DNA of 38,551 nt from Myxococcota bacterium (GTDB taxonomy: Bacteria > Myxococcota_A > Polyangia > Polyangiales > Houyiibacteriaceae): positions 1-38,551 of the forward strand of contig JALOQC010000117.1 in NCBI GenBank assembly GCA_025453555.1, written 5' to 3'. A model generated the notes under the pieces. It worked only from the letters and a program-made list of their open reading frames with translations, was not told where the DNA came from and searched no databases. Within the stretch, counting starts at the first letter, position 1. Every line of letters starts with the position of its first letter. Shown here one piece after another: positions 1-8,255 of the stretch. A program made the translations under genes and the position numbers.

Positions 1-170
1 TCGGCTGGTTGGTCGGCTGCGTCGAAGAGCACGCGCGCCCCGAGGAGCGCGTCTGCTTCGCGACCGTGCTCGAGGTCGACGCTCCCGACGACGCCGCGTT
101 CATGCGCGCGCGCCACACGCTGAGCGCGACGTTGCTCCGCGAGCTCGGCGTGACGGTGCCGACGTATTGA
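1..170 (+). CDS. Class D (OXA-type) beta-lactamase, C-terminal fragment (5' end outside window)
   Basis: Frame 3 reads GWLVGCVEEHARPEERVCFATVLEVDAPDDAAFMRARHTLSATLLRELGVTVPTY*, resembling the GWFVGWVE...FA...LRELG C-terminus of class D beta-lactamases. Confidence 0.6.
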   Translation, partial: GWLVGCVEEHARPEERVCFATVLEVDAPDDAAFMRARHTLSATLLRELGVTVPTY

Positions 171-271
171 GCGCGAGTCGAAGCCGAGCTCGGCGTCGTG
201 GACGACGAAGACGACGTGAGGTTCCGAACGTCGTTGCCGCTCGGGAGCGCGAGACGAATCGACGCGCGAGC

Positions 272-1390
272 TCAGTCCGCCACGAAGCCCTTCCAGCGAC
301 GCATGTAGCCCACGAACGCCTCGCCGAGCGCGGCCGCGCGCAGCTCCTCCGCCGTGCGCGGCGGACGGAGCGGCTCGAGCCCTTCGCGCGCACGCTCGGG
401 CCAGCGCGGATCCACGATCGCCGCGCGACCGAGCGCGATCGCGTCGGCCCCGAGCGCGAGCTGCGCCTCCGCTTCTTCGCGCGTCCAGATCGCGCCCGCG
501 CTCACGATCCGCACCTGCCGGCCCACCGCCTCACGGAAGATCGGGATCGCGTGTGCGTCGGGCCGCTTCGCGGTCGGCAGCGCGGAGCGCCAGAGCGAGA
601 GGTGCAACACGTCGAGCCCGTCGTCCGCGAGCCAACGCGCGACCTGCAGGCTCTCGTCGAGATCGAGGCCCTTCGCTTGCCCGAAGTCTTCCGGCGAGAG
701 CCGCACCACGAGCACGAGCTCCGGCGCGGCGCGTTTCACCGCCGCGAGCACCTCACGCAGGAGCCGCGCACGGTTCTCGAGCGAGCCGCCCCAGCGATCG
801 TCGCGGCGGTTGTAGTGGGTCGAGAGGAACTGCGAGAGCAGGTAGCCGTGCGCGCCGTGCAGCTCGATCGCGTCGAAGCCCGCCGCCTCGCAGCGCGCGG
901 CCGCCGCCGCGAAGTCCGCGATCACGCGCGCGAGATCGTCCTCGGTCGCAGCGAGCGGGACCGTCAGCTCCGGCTCTTCCACCGCGCTCGCGGAGATCGT
1001 CGGCAAGCCGCTCACCGACGGAGTCGCGCGGAGCCCACCGTGGAAGAGCTGCACGCACGAGCGCGCGCCGCCCTCACGCAGCCGCGTCGCCAGACGCGTG
1101 AGCCCCGGGAGCGTCGTGTCGTCGTGCACGCCGAGCTCGCCTGGCCAAGCCTTGCCGTCGAGCGAGACGTACGCCGCGCAGGTCTCGACGACCCCGAAGC
1201 CTCCGTCCGCGCGGGCGGCGAGGAAGCCGAGCTCGTCGTCCGAGAGCGTGCCGTCGGCGTGGCTCTGCTGGTTCGTGAGCGGCGCGAGCCACACGCGGTT
1301 GCGGGCGATCACCCCGCCACCTCGCGCGGCGGATCGGAGCTCGAAGGGATCGAAGATCGAAGGCGTGGTCACGCGCGGACGGTACGACAT
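272..1390 (-). CDS. NADH:flavin oxidoreductase, Old Yellow Enzyme family
   Basis: 372 aa ORF: RNRVWLAPLTNQQSHADGTLSDDELGFLAARADGGFGVVET, QLFHGG, AAARCEAAGFDAIELHGAHGYLLSQFLSTHYNRRDDRWGGSLENRARLLREV; classic OYE motifs. Confidence 0.93.
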   Translation of the reverse strand: MSYRPRVTTPSIFDPFELRSAARGGGVIARNRVWLAPLTNQQSHADGTLSDDELGFLAARADGGFGVVETCAAYVSLDGKAWPGELGVHDDTTLPGLTRLATRLREGGARSCVQLFHGGLRATPSVSGLPTISASAVEEPELTVPLAATEDDLARVIADFAAAAARCEAAGFDAIELHGAHGYLLSQFLSTHYNRRDDRWGGSLENRARLLREVLAAVKRAAPELVLVVRLSPEDFGQAKGLDLDESLQVARWLADDGLDVLHLSLWRSALPTAKRPDAHAIPIFREAVGRQVRIVSAGAIWTREEAEAQLALGADAIALGRAAIVDPRWPERAREGLEPLRPPRTAEELRAAALGEAFVGYMRRWKGFVAD

Positions 1391-1560
1391 GCGCGGCGCT
1401 CCATGGACGTTCCACTCTCGCGAATGCGGGATCGGCGACCGCGAGGGGTCGCGAACGTTCGTGGACGAACGACGCGGCGCCGTGAATCACTCGTCGTGCG
1501 ACACCGCGCCATCCGGGTGCGCGTTGCTCGACCGATGGTCCTCCGACCGCTCGCGAGGCC

Positions 1561-2184
1561 TCACTCCAGATCGTCGCGCCTCTGGAAGACCTCGGCGTTG
1601 CGTCGGATCTGCCGGAGGTCGCGGCTCGCCACGTCGCGCTCCCGATCGAGCGCCTCCGTCTGCCACACGAAGCCCCACCACTGTCCGTCGCGCACCCGGT
1701 AGAAGCGCAGCTCGCCGCGCGAGGTCGTCACCACGAGCTCGTCGCCCTCGCGCCGCTCTTCGGTCGGCGCACCGACGTTCGCGACCAGCTCGTCGCGACA
1801 AGCCCGATCGCAGCGCATCGCGAAGAGCGCCTCGGGGGTCGAGGCCTCCGCCGCGTCCCCGAGCGCGGCGAGCGCGTCCGCACGTTCGTCCTCCGGGTAG
1901 CTCGCCCGCACCACCTCGGCGGCCGCTCGCCGGTCCGCGTGGATCGAGATCAGCGCGTGCCGGGATCGCTCGTCCAGCACGCGGTAGAGCCGCTCTCCGT
2001 CGTCCGCTTCGAGCGCGCGTGCCATGTACGAGAGCGCCCCCTCGACCTTCCTCGGGTCCGGGGTGTCGTCGCAGGCAGATCCAGCCAGGGCGGCCAGCGA
2101 GACCAGAAGCGTCGTCTTTCGGCACGCTTGGCTTGACAGGCCGACGCTCCACGACAGAACCTTCGGACGGTTCCGAGCGCCCAT
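1561..2184 (-). CDS. Predicted lipoprotein, unknown function
   Basis: Signal/lipobox LLVSLAALAGSAC followed by a soluble domain; only plausible ATG starts are at 2184/2193, overlapping the divergent PP2C start. Confidence 0.7.
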   Translation of the reverse strand: MGARNRPKVLSWSVGLSSQACRKTTLLVSLAALAGSACDDTPDPRKVEGALSYMARALEADDGERLYRVLDERSRHALISIHADRRAAAEVVRASYPEDERADALAALGDAAEASTPEALFAMRCDRACRDELVANVGAPTEERREGDELVVTTSRGELRFYRVRDGQWWGFVWQTEALDRERDVASRDLRQIRRNAEVFQRRDDLE

Positions 2185-2950
2185 GAACTTCATCGCGGCA
2201 GGTCTATCGGACGTCGGGCTCCAGCGCGAGCACAACGAAGACAGCTTCGTGATCCTCGCTGAGCACCGACTCTTCGTCGTCGCGGACGGCATGGGCGGGC
2301 ATCGCGCAGGCGATGTCGCGAGCAAGATGGCGACCCACGCCATCGCCTCGTTCTTCCAGGCCACGGCCAGCGAAGACGCCACGTGGCCGTTCAGCTTCGA
2401 CCCCCACCTCTCCATCGACGAGAACCGGCTGGTCACGGGCATCAAGCTCGCGAACCGGAAGATCTTCGAGGCGTCCGTGAAGCACCGCGAGGTGCACGGC
2501 ATGGGCACCACGGTGGTCGCGTGCCTCTTCTCGAAGGAGAAGGGCAAGGTCTACGTCGCCCACGTGGGGGACAGCCGGGCCTACCGGATCCGGGGCGGCG
2601 AGATCACCCAGCTCACGCGCGACCACTCGCTCGTGAACGACTACCTGCTCGTGATGCCGGACATGACGGACGAGCAGCGTGACGAGCTGCCCAAGAACGT
2701 GATCACCCGCGCCCTCGGGATGCAGGACTCGGTCGCGGTCGACATGGTCCCCGACGAGCCGAAGCCGGGCGACGTCTACGTGCTCTGCTCGGACGGCCTC
2801 TCCGGCATGATCACGGACCCCGAGATCGCGAAGATCGTCGCGGACGCGGGCGACGACGTGGAGAAGGCCGCGCGCGAGCTGATCCAGTCGGCGAACCAGA
2901 ACGGCGGCGACGACAACATCACCGTCGCGGTCATCCGCTTCACCGAGTGA
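2183..2950 (+). CDS. PP2C-family protein serine/threonine phosphatase
   Basis: MNFIAAGLSDVGLQREHNEDSFVI, VVADGMGGHRAGDVAS, AHVGDSRAYRIRGGEITQLTRDHS, VLCSDGLSGMI, GGDDNITVAVI; all canonical PP2C motifs. Confidence 0.96.
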   Translation: MNFIAAGLSDVGLQREHNEDSFVILAEHRLFVVADGMGGHRAGDVASKMATHAIASFFQATASEDATWPFSFDPHLSIDENRLVTGIKLANRKIFEASVKHREVHGMGTTVVACLFSKEKGKVYVAHVGDSRAYRIRGGEITQLTRDHSLVNDYLLVMPDMTDEQRDELPKNVITRALGMQDSVAVDMVPDEPKPGDVYVLCSDGLSGMITDPEIAKIVADAGDDVEKAARELIQSANQNGGDDNITVAVIRFTE

Positions 2951-2990
2951 CGACGTCGGTGAGGACGTCGGTTTCCGAGACCGAGACGCA

Positions 2991-3569
2991 GTGACGACGT
3001 CGTCGAAGCTCGGGTCGCTGAAGCTCGGGTTCATCGGGACCCACGGCGTCGGCAAGACGACCCTCTGCTACGGGCTCGCCGCGCGGCTCAAGGCACGCGA
3101 CGTGGTGCTCGACATCGTCCACGAGGTCGCGCGCCGCTGCCCGCTCCCGATCAACGAGCGCACGAGCCTCGCCGCGCAGTCGTGGATCCTCCACACCCAA
3201 GTCGGCGACGAGCTCGTCGCGTCCGCGCGCCACCCGGTCGTGCTCTGCGATCGCAGCGTGCTCGACAACTACGTCTACCTGCTGCTCTCGGCCGGCAAGC
3301 AGCACGGCCTCGAAGCGCTCGTGTCGTGGTGGCTCTCGACCTACGACCTCCTGGTCTACGTGCCGATCGTCGACGGCCCGCGCCCCGACGGCATGCGCTC
3401 GACCGATCCCGCCTTCCAGCGCGCGGTGGACGAGCGGCTCCTGCGCGAGCTCGACCAACGCGGCGTGCCCGCGCTGCGCCTCGACCCCGCCGCCCGCGAG
3501 TCGTGGCTCGACGTGGTGGAGACCGAAGTGTTCTCGCGCCTCGACGACGCCCAGCTCCCGCTGCTCTGA
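2991..3569 (+). CDS. NadR/Ttd14-like AAA ATP-binding protein (AAA_28-type)
   Basis: GTG start; Walker A GTHGVGKTTL, LCDRSVLDNYVYLL, C-terminal kinase-like fold. Confidence 0.75.
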   Translation: MTTSSKLGSLKLGFIGTHGVGKTTLCYGLAARLKARDVVLDIVHEVARRCPLPINERTSLAAQSWILHTQVGDELVASARHPVVLCDRSVLDNYVYLLLSAGKQHGLEALVSWWLSTYDLLVYVPIVDGPRPDGMRSTDPAFQRAVDERLLRELDQRGVPALRLDPAARESWLDVVETEVFSRLDDAQLPLL

Positions 3570-3576
3570 TGCGCGA

Positions 3577-4029
3577 TCAGTCCGTCAGCTCCTGCACCTG
3601 CGTCGCCTTCAATCCCGGAAGCTCGAGGGCCTTGAAGCGTTCGTAGACCGCGCGGTTGCTGCCCCACTCCGTGCCCGACTCGCGAAACCCCGCCTCGAGC
3701 CGCCACGGGCTCTTCTCCGCGTACGGCGTCGACGCTCCCTCGAAGGTGTACGTCACGTAGCGACCCTTCGGTCGCACGAGCAGCAGCCGGTGGCCCTTCA
3801 CGGGGTCGGGCGGATCCATGTCGTCGATGAACTTCACCGCGTAGCGCGGGGCGAAGTGTGCGGCCATCTCGTCGAGGCTCAGCGGCGACTCGAAGCTGCA
3901 CCAGAAGACCCCACGCAACCACTTCGGCGCCTCGGGTGGGAGGAACGCCAGGAGCTCTTCGTCGGTCAGCCCGAGGTCCTTCAAGATCTGCGGCCCCGCC
4001 GTCTTCAGACGCGCCTTCTTCGTCGCCAT
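3577..4029 (-). CDS. Conserved hypothetical protein
   Basis: MATKKARLKTAGPQILKDLGLTDEELLAFLPPEAPKWLRGVF...; compositionally plausible, non-overlapping with neighbours. Confidence 0.7.
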   Translation of the reverse strand: MATKKARLKTAGPQILKDLGLTDEELLAFLPPEAPKWLRGVFWCSFESPLSLDEMAAHFAPRYAVKFIDDMDPPDPVKGHRLLLVRPKGRYVTYTFEGASTPYAEKSPWRLEAGFRESGTEWGSNRAVYERFKALELPGLKATQVQELTD

Positions 4030-4125
4030 TCGCGCGAGGGTAGAGGTCGGGCGCATCCGAGGACAGTGGCTCCGTCGGCGGCCGACCGATCCCCTCCGCG
4101 GGTTCGATCCACGCTGCGAGGTGCG

Positions 4126-4995
4126 TCAGATGCCCGCGAGCAACGCGCGCACCGCGGGGTGCTCGTCCGACGCGGTGATCGCGAAGAGCCGCGCTTCGAG
4201 CTCCGGCGCACGTCCGACCACGCGCACGCCGTACTGACGACGCACCTCGCGCTCCACCGAGGTCGGCATCACGAACACGCCGCGCCCGTCTTCGCCGAGC
4301 GCCTTGAGCAGACCGCTGTCCTCGACCTCCGCGACCACCCGCGGCGTGATGCGGTGAAGCCCGAAGAAGCGCTCCAGCTCGCGCCGCACGCGCGTGGACG
4401 GCATCGGCAGCAGGAACGGCGCTTCGTCGAGACGCTTCGGAAAGCCGCGCCGGATCCGCTCCGCGAGCGCGGGGGCGGCGAAGAAGGAGAGCCCGCTCGT
4501 GCCGAGCTGGTGCGAACGAAGCACACGCCCTCCCGCCGGCAGATCCGAGAGCACGAAGTCGAGCTGCCGCGCGTGCACGCGCGCCACGAGCGCGTCGTGC
4601 TGATCCTCCACGCAGCGCAGGCGCAGCGCGTCGCCGAGCGCGTCGAGCATCGGCACGAGCGCGCGACGCACCACGAGCTTCGGCAGCACGCCGTCGATGC
4701 CCACGCGGCAGACCACCGTGCGCCCCTCGCGGCGCCCTTCGACCGCGTCGAGCAGCGCCGCGCCCATGCCGAAGATCTGCTCCGCGAAGCCGTAGACGAC
4801 GCGGCCGTTCTCCGTGAGCTCGAGCCGCCGGCCGCGGCGCTCGAAGAGCCGGAGCCCGAGCTGCTCTTCGAGCTTGCGGAGCTGCTCGCTCACGGTGGGG
4901 TGCGAGACGCCGAGCCGCTTCGCCGCCGCCGCGAGCCCGCCCGCTTCGACGATCGCGGTGAAGTATTGGAGGTGGTGGTAGTTCAGCCAGGCCAT
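4126..4995 (-). CDS. nhaR: LysR-family transcriptional regulator, NhaR type
   Basis: MAWLNYHHLQYFTAIVEAGGLAAAAKRLGVSHPTVSEQLRKLEEQLGLRLFERRGRRLELTENGRVV; NYHHLQYF N-terminus is characteristic of NhaR. Confidence 0.85.
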   Translation of the reverse strand: MAWLNYHHLQYFTAIVEAGGLAAAAKRLGVSHPTVSEQLRKLEEQLGLRLFERRGRRLELTENGRVVYGFAEQIFGMGAALLDAVEGRREGRTVVCRVGIDGVLPKLVVRRALVPMLDALGDALRLRCVEDQHDALVARVHARQLDFVLSDLPAGGRVLRSHQLGTSGLSFFAAPALAERIRRGFPKRLDEAPFLLPMPSTRVRRELERFFGLHRITPRVVAEVEDSGLLKALGEDGRGVFVMPTSVEREVRRQYGVRVVGRAPELEARLFAITASDEHPAVRALLAGI

Positions 4996-5111
4996 CGGTC
5001 TTCGTCCTCGTCATCCCGGCGGTCGCGCCCCGCCCTCACCACCGCCGTCCGCCGTCGCTCGAGCGTCGCGGTTCGAACGCTGTTCGGCCGCTGCGTGACG
5101 CCGCCGTCTCA

Positions 5112-5128
5112 TGTAGGCACAGCCTACA
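5112..5128. promoter_or_regulatory. Candidate LysR-type operator palindrome TGTAGGC-ACA-GCCTACA
   Basis: Perfect 7-bp arms, contains T-N11-A core, sits in the nhaR/icd divergent intergenic region. Confidence 0.5.
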
Positions 5129-5274
5129 CGAACGTCGAGTTTTCGAACTGGACCGACAAAGGTGGTTTCCCCAAGGTGTGCGCATCCGATCCACGAGCCC
5201 GCGGGAAACGACGCGTCGACGTCGACCCCGACGGGATGGGCACGCTCGTCCCCTCGGATCGGCAGGAGGCGAAG

Positions 5275-6711
5275 ATGGCGCAGACGCAGACGATCACGGT
5301 CGCGATGGGTGACGGAATCGGCCCCGAGGTGATGGAGGCGACGCTCGCGATCTTTCGCGCGGCGAAGGTGCCCCTCCGCTACGACGTGGTGCCGATGGGG
5401 CGCAAGGTCGCCGAGGGCGGCGAGCCGAGCGGGATCGCGGCAGAAGCGCGCGACTCGGTGGAGCGCACGGGCATCTTGTTCAAGGGCCCGATGGAGACCC
5501 CGAAGGGCACCGGCTACAAGAGCGTGAACGTCACCGCGCGAAAGCTCTGGGGCGCGTTCGCGAACAAGCGTGTGTATCGGAAGCTGCGCGGCGTGCCGAT
5601 CCCGGTGCAGATCCGCGGCGAGCTGAACCTCACGATGGTCCGCGAGAACATCGAGGACACCTACGGCGCGGTCGAGCACATGCAGACGCACGACGTCGCG
5701 CAGTGCCGGCGCTTCATCACGCGCCCCGGCAGCCAGCAGGTGCACCGCTACACCTTCGAGATGGCGCAGCGGAAGGGCGCGAAGCGCGTCACCTGCGCGC
5801 ACAAAGCCAACATCATGAAGATGACGGACGGGCTCTTCCTCGAGACCTTCTACGAGGTCGCGAAGGACTACCCGCAGATCACGGCGGACGACGTGATGGT
5901 CGACGCGCTCGCGATGCGCCTCGTGCTCGACCCCGCATCCTACGACGTGATCGTCCTGCCGAACCTGCAGGGCGACATCCTCACGGATCTGGCGGCTGGG
6001 CTCGTGGGCGGCCTCGCGTACGCGCCCTCCGCGAACATCGGCGACGGCATCTGCATCTTCGAGGCGGTCCACGGCACCGCGCCCGACATCGTCGGCCAGA
6101 ACCTCGCGAACCCGACCGCGCTGCTCCTGAGCGGCACGATGATGCTGCGTCACCTCGGCCTCGAACGGCACGCGACGGTGATCGAGGACGCGCTGGAGAA
6201 GACCCTCGACCGCATGCACACGCGGCCGGATCTCGGGCAGCCGATCCCGATCTTCCGCACCTCGCGCTTCACCGAGCTGATGCTCTCGCATCTGCAAGAC
6301 TCGCCCGCGATCACCGGCGCTCCGAGCGCGCCGCTCGTGGCCAAGCGCCAGGACCCGAAGATGATGGTCACCCCGACCCCCGACCGCATCGTGCTGCTCG
6401 GCGTCGACGTCTTCCTCGAGTCCGGCCTCGCGCCGCGCGCGATTGCAGAGCTGCTCGAGCCGCTCGGACGCGAGGGCCTGCGCCTCACGATGATCTCGAA
6501 CCGCGGCACCCAGGTCTGGCCGACCGGCTCGCCGCACACCGACTGCGTCAACCACTACCGCGCGCGCTTCGAGAGCGAGCAGCCCTTGGATCAGCGGGCG
6601 CTCATCGCGCTCCTCGAGCGCGTGGCGGACGTGTTCCCGATCTGCTCGAGCGAGTGGCTGCGCGAGATCGGCGGCATGCGCGGGTACTCGCTCGCGCAGG
6701 GTCAGGGCTGA
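5275..6711 (+). CDS. icd: NADP-type isocitrate dehydrogenase, Thermus-like long form with C-terminal extension
   Basis: MAQTQTITVAMGDGIGPEVMEATLAIF, MVRENIEDTYGAVEH, CAHKANIMKMTDGLF, DVIVLPNLQGDILTDLAAGLVGGLAYAPSANIGD, HGTAPDIVGQNLANPTALLLSG; about 140 aa C-terminal domain. Confidence 0.93.
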   Translation: MAQTQTITVAMGDGIGPEVMEATLAIFRAAKVPLRYDVVPMGRKVAEGGEPSGIAAEARDSVERTGILFKGPMETPKGTGYKSVNVTARKLWGAFANKRVYRKLRGVPIPVQIRGELNLTMVRENIEDTYGAVEHMQTHDVAQCRRFITRPGSQQVHRYTFEMAQRKGAKRVTCAHKANIMKMTDGLFLETFYEVAKDYPQITADDVMVDALAMRLVLDPASYDVIVLPNLQGDILTDLAAGLVGGLAYAPSANIGDGICIFEAVHGTAPDIVGQNLANPTALLLSGTMMLRHLGLERHATVIEDALEKTLDRMHTRPDLGQPIPIFRTSRFTELMLSHLQDSPAITGAPSAPLVAKRQDPKMMVTPTPDRIVLLGVDVFLESGLAPRAIAELLEPLGREGLRLTMISNRGTQVWPTGSPHTDCVNHYRARFESEQPLDQRALIALLERVADVFPICSSEWLREIGGMRGYSLAQGQG

Positions 6712-6727
6712 GCTTCGGCGCGATCGT

Positions 6728-6762
6728 TCGTGACCGCGGTCGCGATCGGGCCGCGGTCACGA
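6728..6762 (+). terminator. Stem-loop downstream of icd
   Basis: tcgtgaccgcgg-tcgcgatcggg-ccgcggtcacga, 12-bp arms; no clear U-tract. Confidence 0.5.
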
Positions 6763-6788
6763 TCGTGTCGCGGTCCGAAACGTAAATC

Positions 6789-6866
6789 GTGATCGTGAAC
6801 GTGAACGTGAACGTGATCGGCGACGTGAACGTGATCGGCGACGTGAACGTGATCGGCGACGTGAAC
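6789..6866. repeat. Hexamer-based tandem array: gtgatc-(gtgaac)x3-(gtgatcggcgacgtgaac)x3
   Basis: Three perfect 18-bp copies at 6813-6830, 6831-6848, 6849-6866, preceded by three gtgaac hexamers. Confidence 0.95.
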
Positions 6867-6880
6867 GTTCACGACGTCAG

Positions 6881-8242
6881 TCACGGATCGAGCGCCGGGC
6901 GCTCCAGACACCCACTCACCCGCGCCACCGCGTCCGGGTCGTTCGCGTTGCCCAAGAACGCGTCGCGGCCCCCCTGAGACACTCGACTCGCCGTGAGCGT
7001 GTCGTGCGTCGCAATCGAGCGGCAGCCCGCGACGCGATCGACGAGCGAGAAATGCGTGACGATTCGCGCGAAACGCTCGCGTGCGAAGCGAGTCGTGTCG
7101 CTCGCGAGCCCACGCGCGTGCTCGCGCGCGAAGCGCGCTTGGCGATCGACGCGGCGCGACTTGCGACCGAGCAACGCGATCGTCATCGCGTTCGGCGGCG
7201 CGGGCGGAACGGAGCCCGAGAGCCTCCAGAGCGGACGCACACAGACGAGATCGCCCGCAGGACACTCGCGATCGAGCCACGCGTGGACCTCGCGACTCGC
7301 GAGATAATGCAGCGCGCGCACGTCGTCCCCACGCGCCGCCGAAGCGCTCGAGCGCTGCGCGAGGAAGGCGACGACCATCGCGGAGGGAACGCGCGCGCCG
7401 CCCGGTCGCAAGAGAGGATCCTCGATCAGTCGGAGCGTCTCTTCCGCGAGCCGTCGCACGTCGGCTTCGAGCGCGGGCGAGGCGAGCACGGCGTCCGAAG
7501 GGACGCGCGCGTAGAGGATCTCGTCGAGGTGCGCGCGCAGCATCGACGACGCGACGGTCGACCCACGCACGACGTCCGAGCCGGTGCCGCCGCGCGCGAG
7601 ATCGTCGGTCGCGCGGAGCGCATCGAGCAGGAGCTCCGCTGCCGCGATCGGATCGCCCGCGCGCGCCCGCTCGCGCGCGACCAACGCGATCGCGGTCGGG
7701 AACCGCGACAGGCGTCGCTCGTCCGGCCCCGGGCTGCTCGGTGGAAACGGAGAGCATTGCGCGTCACGCGCGACCGCGCGCTGCATCGTGCGCGCGACCT
7801 CCTCGCAGAGCGGCGCGAGCGAGCGCTCCTCGAGCGCGGGACGATCGAGGGGCGCCGCCCGGTGCACGCGCTGGAACGTCGTGGTCAGCGTGTCGTGAAC
7901 CCCGTCGTCGATCGCGGCGAAGCACGCGTGACCCGGACCGGTTCGCGTGAAGAGCGGTCCGAGCGTCGGGCCGTTCTCTTCGACGTCGCGCGTTCTCCGC
8001 AGCACCGGCCGCTGACACGATCCGTGCGGATACGTCGCCGCCTCCGCGGTCGCCCAGCGCGCGACGGCCTCCACCTCGTCGCTCGGAACCGCGCGACGCG
8101 CGTGCAGCGCGACGTACCCGAGCACGCTGAGCGCAAAGAACGCGATCCCGAAGAAGCGCGCGCGCCGCGATCGACGAAGCCGGAGCTCCTTGGCGTCGAG
8201 CTCGGGCGCGGTGGGCGCGGTGGTTTCGGGCGTCGGATCCAC
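6881..8242 (-). CDS. Hypothetical membrane-anchored protein
   Basis: 453 aa; one N-terminal TM segment (ARFFGIAFFALSVLGYVALHA) and a large predicted extracytoplasmic helical domain. Confidence 0.75.
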   Translation of the reverse strand: MDPTPETTAPTAPELDAKELRLRRSRRARFFGIAFFALSVLGYVALHARRAVPSDEVEAVARWATAEAATYPHGSCQRPVLRRTRDVEENGPTLGPLFTRTGPGHACFAAIDDGVHDTLTTTFQRVHRAAPLDRPALEERSLAPLCEEVARTMQRAVARDAQCSPFPPSSPGPDERRLSRFPTAIALVARERARAGDPIAAAELLLDALRATDDLARGGTGSDVVRGSTVASSMLRAHLDEILYARVPSDAVLASPALEADVRRLAEETLRLIEDPLLRPGGARVPSAMVVAFLAQRSSASAARGDDVRALHYLASREVHAWLDRECPAGDLVCVRPLWRLSGSVPPAPPNAMTIALLGRKSRRVDRQARFAREHARGLASDTTRFARERFARIVTHFSLVDRVAGCRSIATHDTLTASRVSQGGRDAFLGNANDPDAVARVSGCLERPALDP

Positions 8243-8255
8243 TTCGACCGTCCGC

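Noticed and set aside
167-1702. Long plus-strand ORF (511 aa) opposite the OYE gene
   Set aside because: Arg-rich antisense artefact of high-GC codon usage; no recognisable domain, and the minus strand encodes a clear OYE protein
3356-5014. 552 aa minus-strand ORF spanning nhaR and neighbours
   Set aside because: Out-of-frame shadow of the nhaR and 3577-4029 genes; Arg/Ala low complexity
6789-6866. CRISPR array
   Set aside because: Contiguous short tandem units with no unique spacers; other arrays in the window likewise lack spacers
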